NCBI GenBank assembly: GCA_937871645.1
Contig: CALMPZ010000411.1
Location: forward strand, 1 to 6,160
Length of the DNA: 6,160 nt
Direction: 5' to 3'
Origin: an uncultured Polymorphobacter sp.
GTDB taxonomy: Bacteria; Pseudomonadota; Alphaproteobacteria; Sphingomonadales; Sphingomonadaceae
The position numbers were made by a program, and so were the translations under genes. Below, piece by piece: positions 5,810 to 6,160 of this stretch. Each line of letters begins with the position of its first letter. Within the stretch, counting starts at the first letter, position 1. A model generated the notes under the pieces. That model did not search any database and was not told where the DNA came from. It saw only the letters and a program-made list of their open reading frames with translations.

Positions 5810-6160
5810 GTGAACGCCGATTTCGCAACCCAGCGCAGCGCCATGATCGACAGCCAGCTGCGCACCGTTGGCGTCAATGAGCCCGACGTGCTCGCCGCAG
5901 TCGCCGCAGTGCCGCGCGAACGCTTCGTGCCCGCTGCCCGCGCGGCGCTGGCCTATGTCGACGGCGCCGTGGCGCTCGGTGGCGGCCGCAGCATGGTCGA
6001 ACCGATGATTCTGGGGCTGCTGCTGACGCACCTGCGCATCGCACCCGGCGAGAAAGTGCTGATCGTCGGCGCCGCCACTGGCTACAGCGCCGCCGTGGTC
6101 GCCGAACTGACGCCGCATGTCACCGCGCTCGAATGTGACGGGGCGCTCGCCGCGCACGCG
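5810..6160 (+). CDS. Protein-L-isoaspartate O-methyltransferase family protein, N-terminal 117 residues; truncated by the right edge
   Basis: The family uses S-adenosylmethionine to methylate isoaspartyl residues in damaged proteins in the cytosol. A GTG start at 5810-5812 is chosen because AGGA sits 6 bases upstream and a good promoter precedes it; the next in-frame ATG would drop eleven residues. Visible blocks are AMIDSQLRTVGV (11-22), VPRERFVP (34-41), GRSMVEP (59-65) where canonical enzymes have a TISQP/ATISAP-like active-site loop, and the SAM-binding motif VLIVGAATGYSAA (83-95) with the strand-2 acidic position in ALECD (106-110). The SAM loop GAATGY differs from the canonical GTGSGY, so this looks like the divergent alphaproteobacterial branch often annotated as PCMT rather than classical Pcm; repair activity is not assured. 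No stop occurs before the window ends. What follows the gene is unseen. Confidence 0.85.
   Translation, partial: MNADFATQRSAMIDSQLRTVGVNEPDVLAAVAAVPRERFVPAARAALAYVDGAVALGGGRSMVEPMILGLLLTHLRIAPGEKVLIVGAATGYSAAVVAELTPHVTALECDGALAAHA

Noticed and set aside
5771..6157. 128-codon minus-strand frame opposite the methyltransferase-like gene
   Set aside because: The plus-strand frame has a promoter, ribosome binding site and recognisable SAM-binding motif; this is its shadow.

Overview
The window comes from a high-GC (roughly two-thirds G+C) Gram-negative chromosome. It is most likely an alphaproteobacterium, and the style of the last gene (an isoaspartyl methyltransferase-like protein with MIDSQLRTVGV and VPRERFVP motifs) suggests a sphingomonad. 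That placement is inferred from protein resemblance and composition, not from a search.

Left half (1-3740): a histidine-utilisation (hut) locus with two divergent arms. On the minus strand hutI (imidazolonepropionase) is followed by hutH (histidine ammonia-lyase), which runs off the left edge. On the plus strand hutF (formimidoylglutamate deiminase) is followed by hutC (GntR-family repressor). Within each arm the genes overlap by 4 bp (ATGA for hutI/hutH, GTGA for hutF/hutC). The 94 bp between hutI and hutF holds a GTCTATAC core that fits the HutC-subfamily operator pattern GT-N-TA-N-AC, overlapping a candidate hutI promoter. HutF implies the five-step route: histidine, urocanate, imidazolonepropionate, formiminoglutamate, formylglutamate, glutamate plus formate. 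Urocanase (hutU) and formylglutamate deformylase (hutG) are not in the window and would be expected elsewhere, perhaps beyond the left edge.

Middle (3703-5287, minus strand): an AI-2E/UPF0118-family membrane permease lies 34 bp upstream of a small potassium-channel-like protein with a TSLGYGD filter. The pair has a good candidate promoter upstream of the permease. The end of the channel gene overlaps the end of hutC by 38 bp, tail to tail.

Right (5288-6160): a 298-bp gene-free stretch contains the permease promoter, two or three predicted stem-loops and a sharp AT-rich tract. It is followed by a complete tRNA-Cys(GCA) gene on the minus strand. A 150-bp divergent spacer then carries a strong candidate sigma70-type promoter overlapped by a perfect 12-bp palindrome, leading into a GTG-started methyltransferase-like gene cut off by the right edge.

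Most of the window is ordinary core metabolism. I see no mobile element, CRISPR array or defence cassette, and no convincing undescribed system. The items most worth a second look are the stem-loop cluster at 5384-5509, the promoter palindrome at 5771-5782 and the divergent hut operator.
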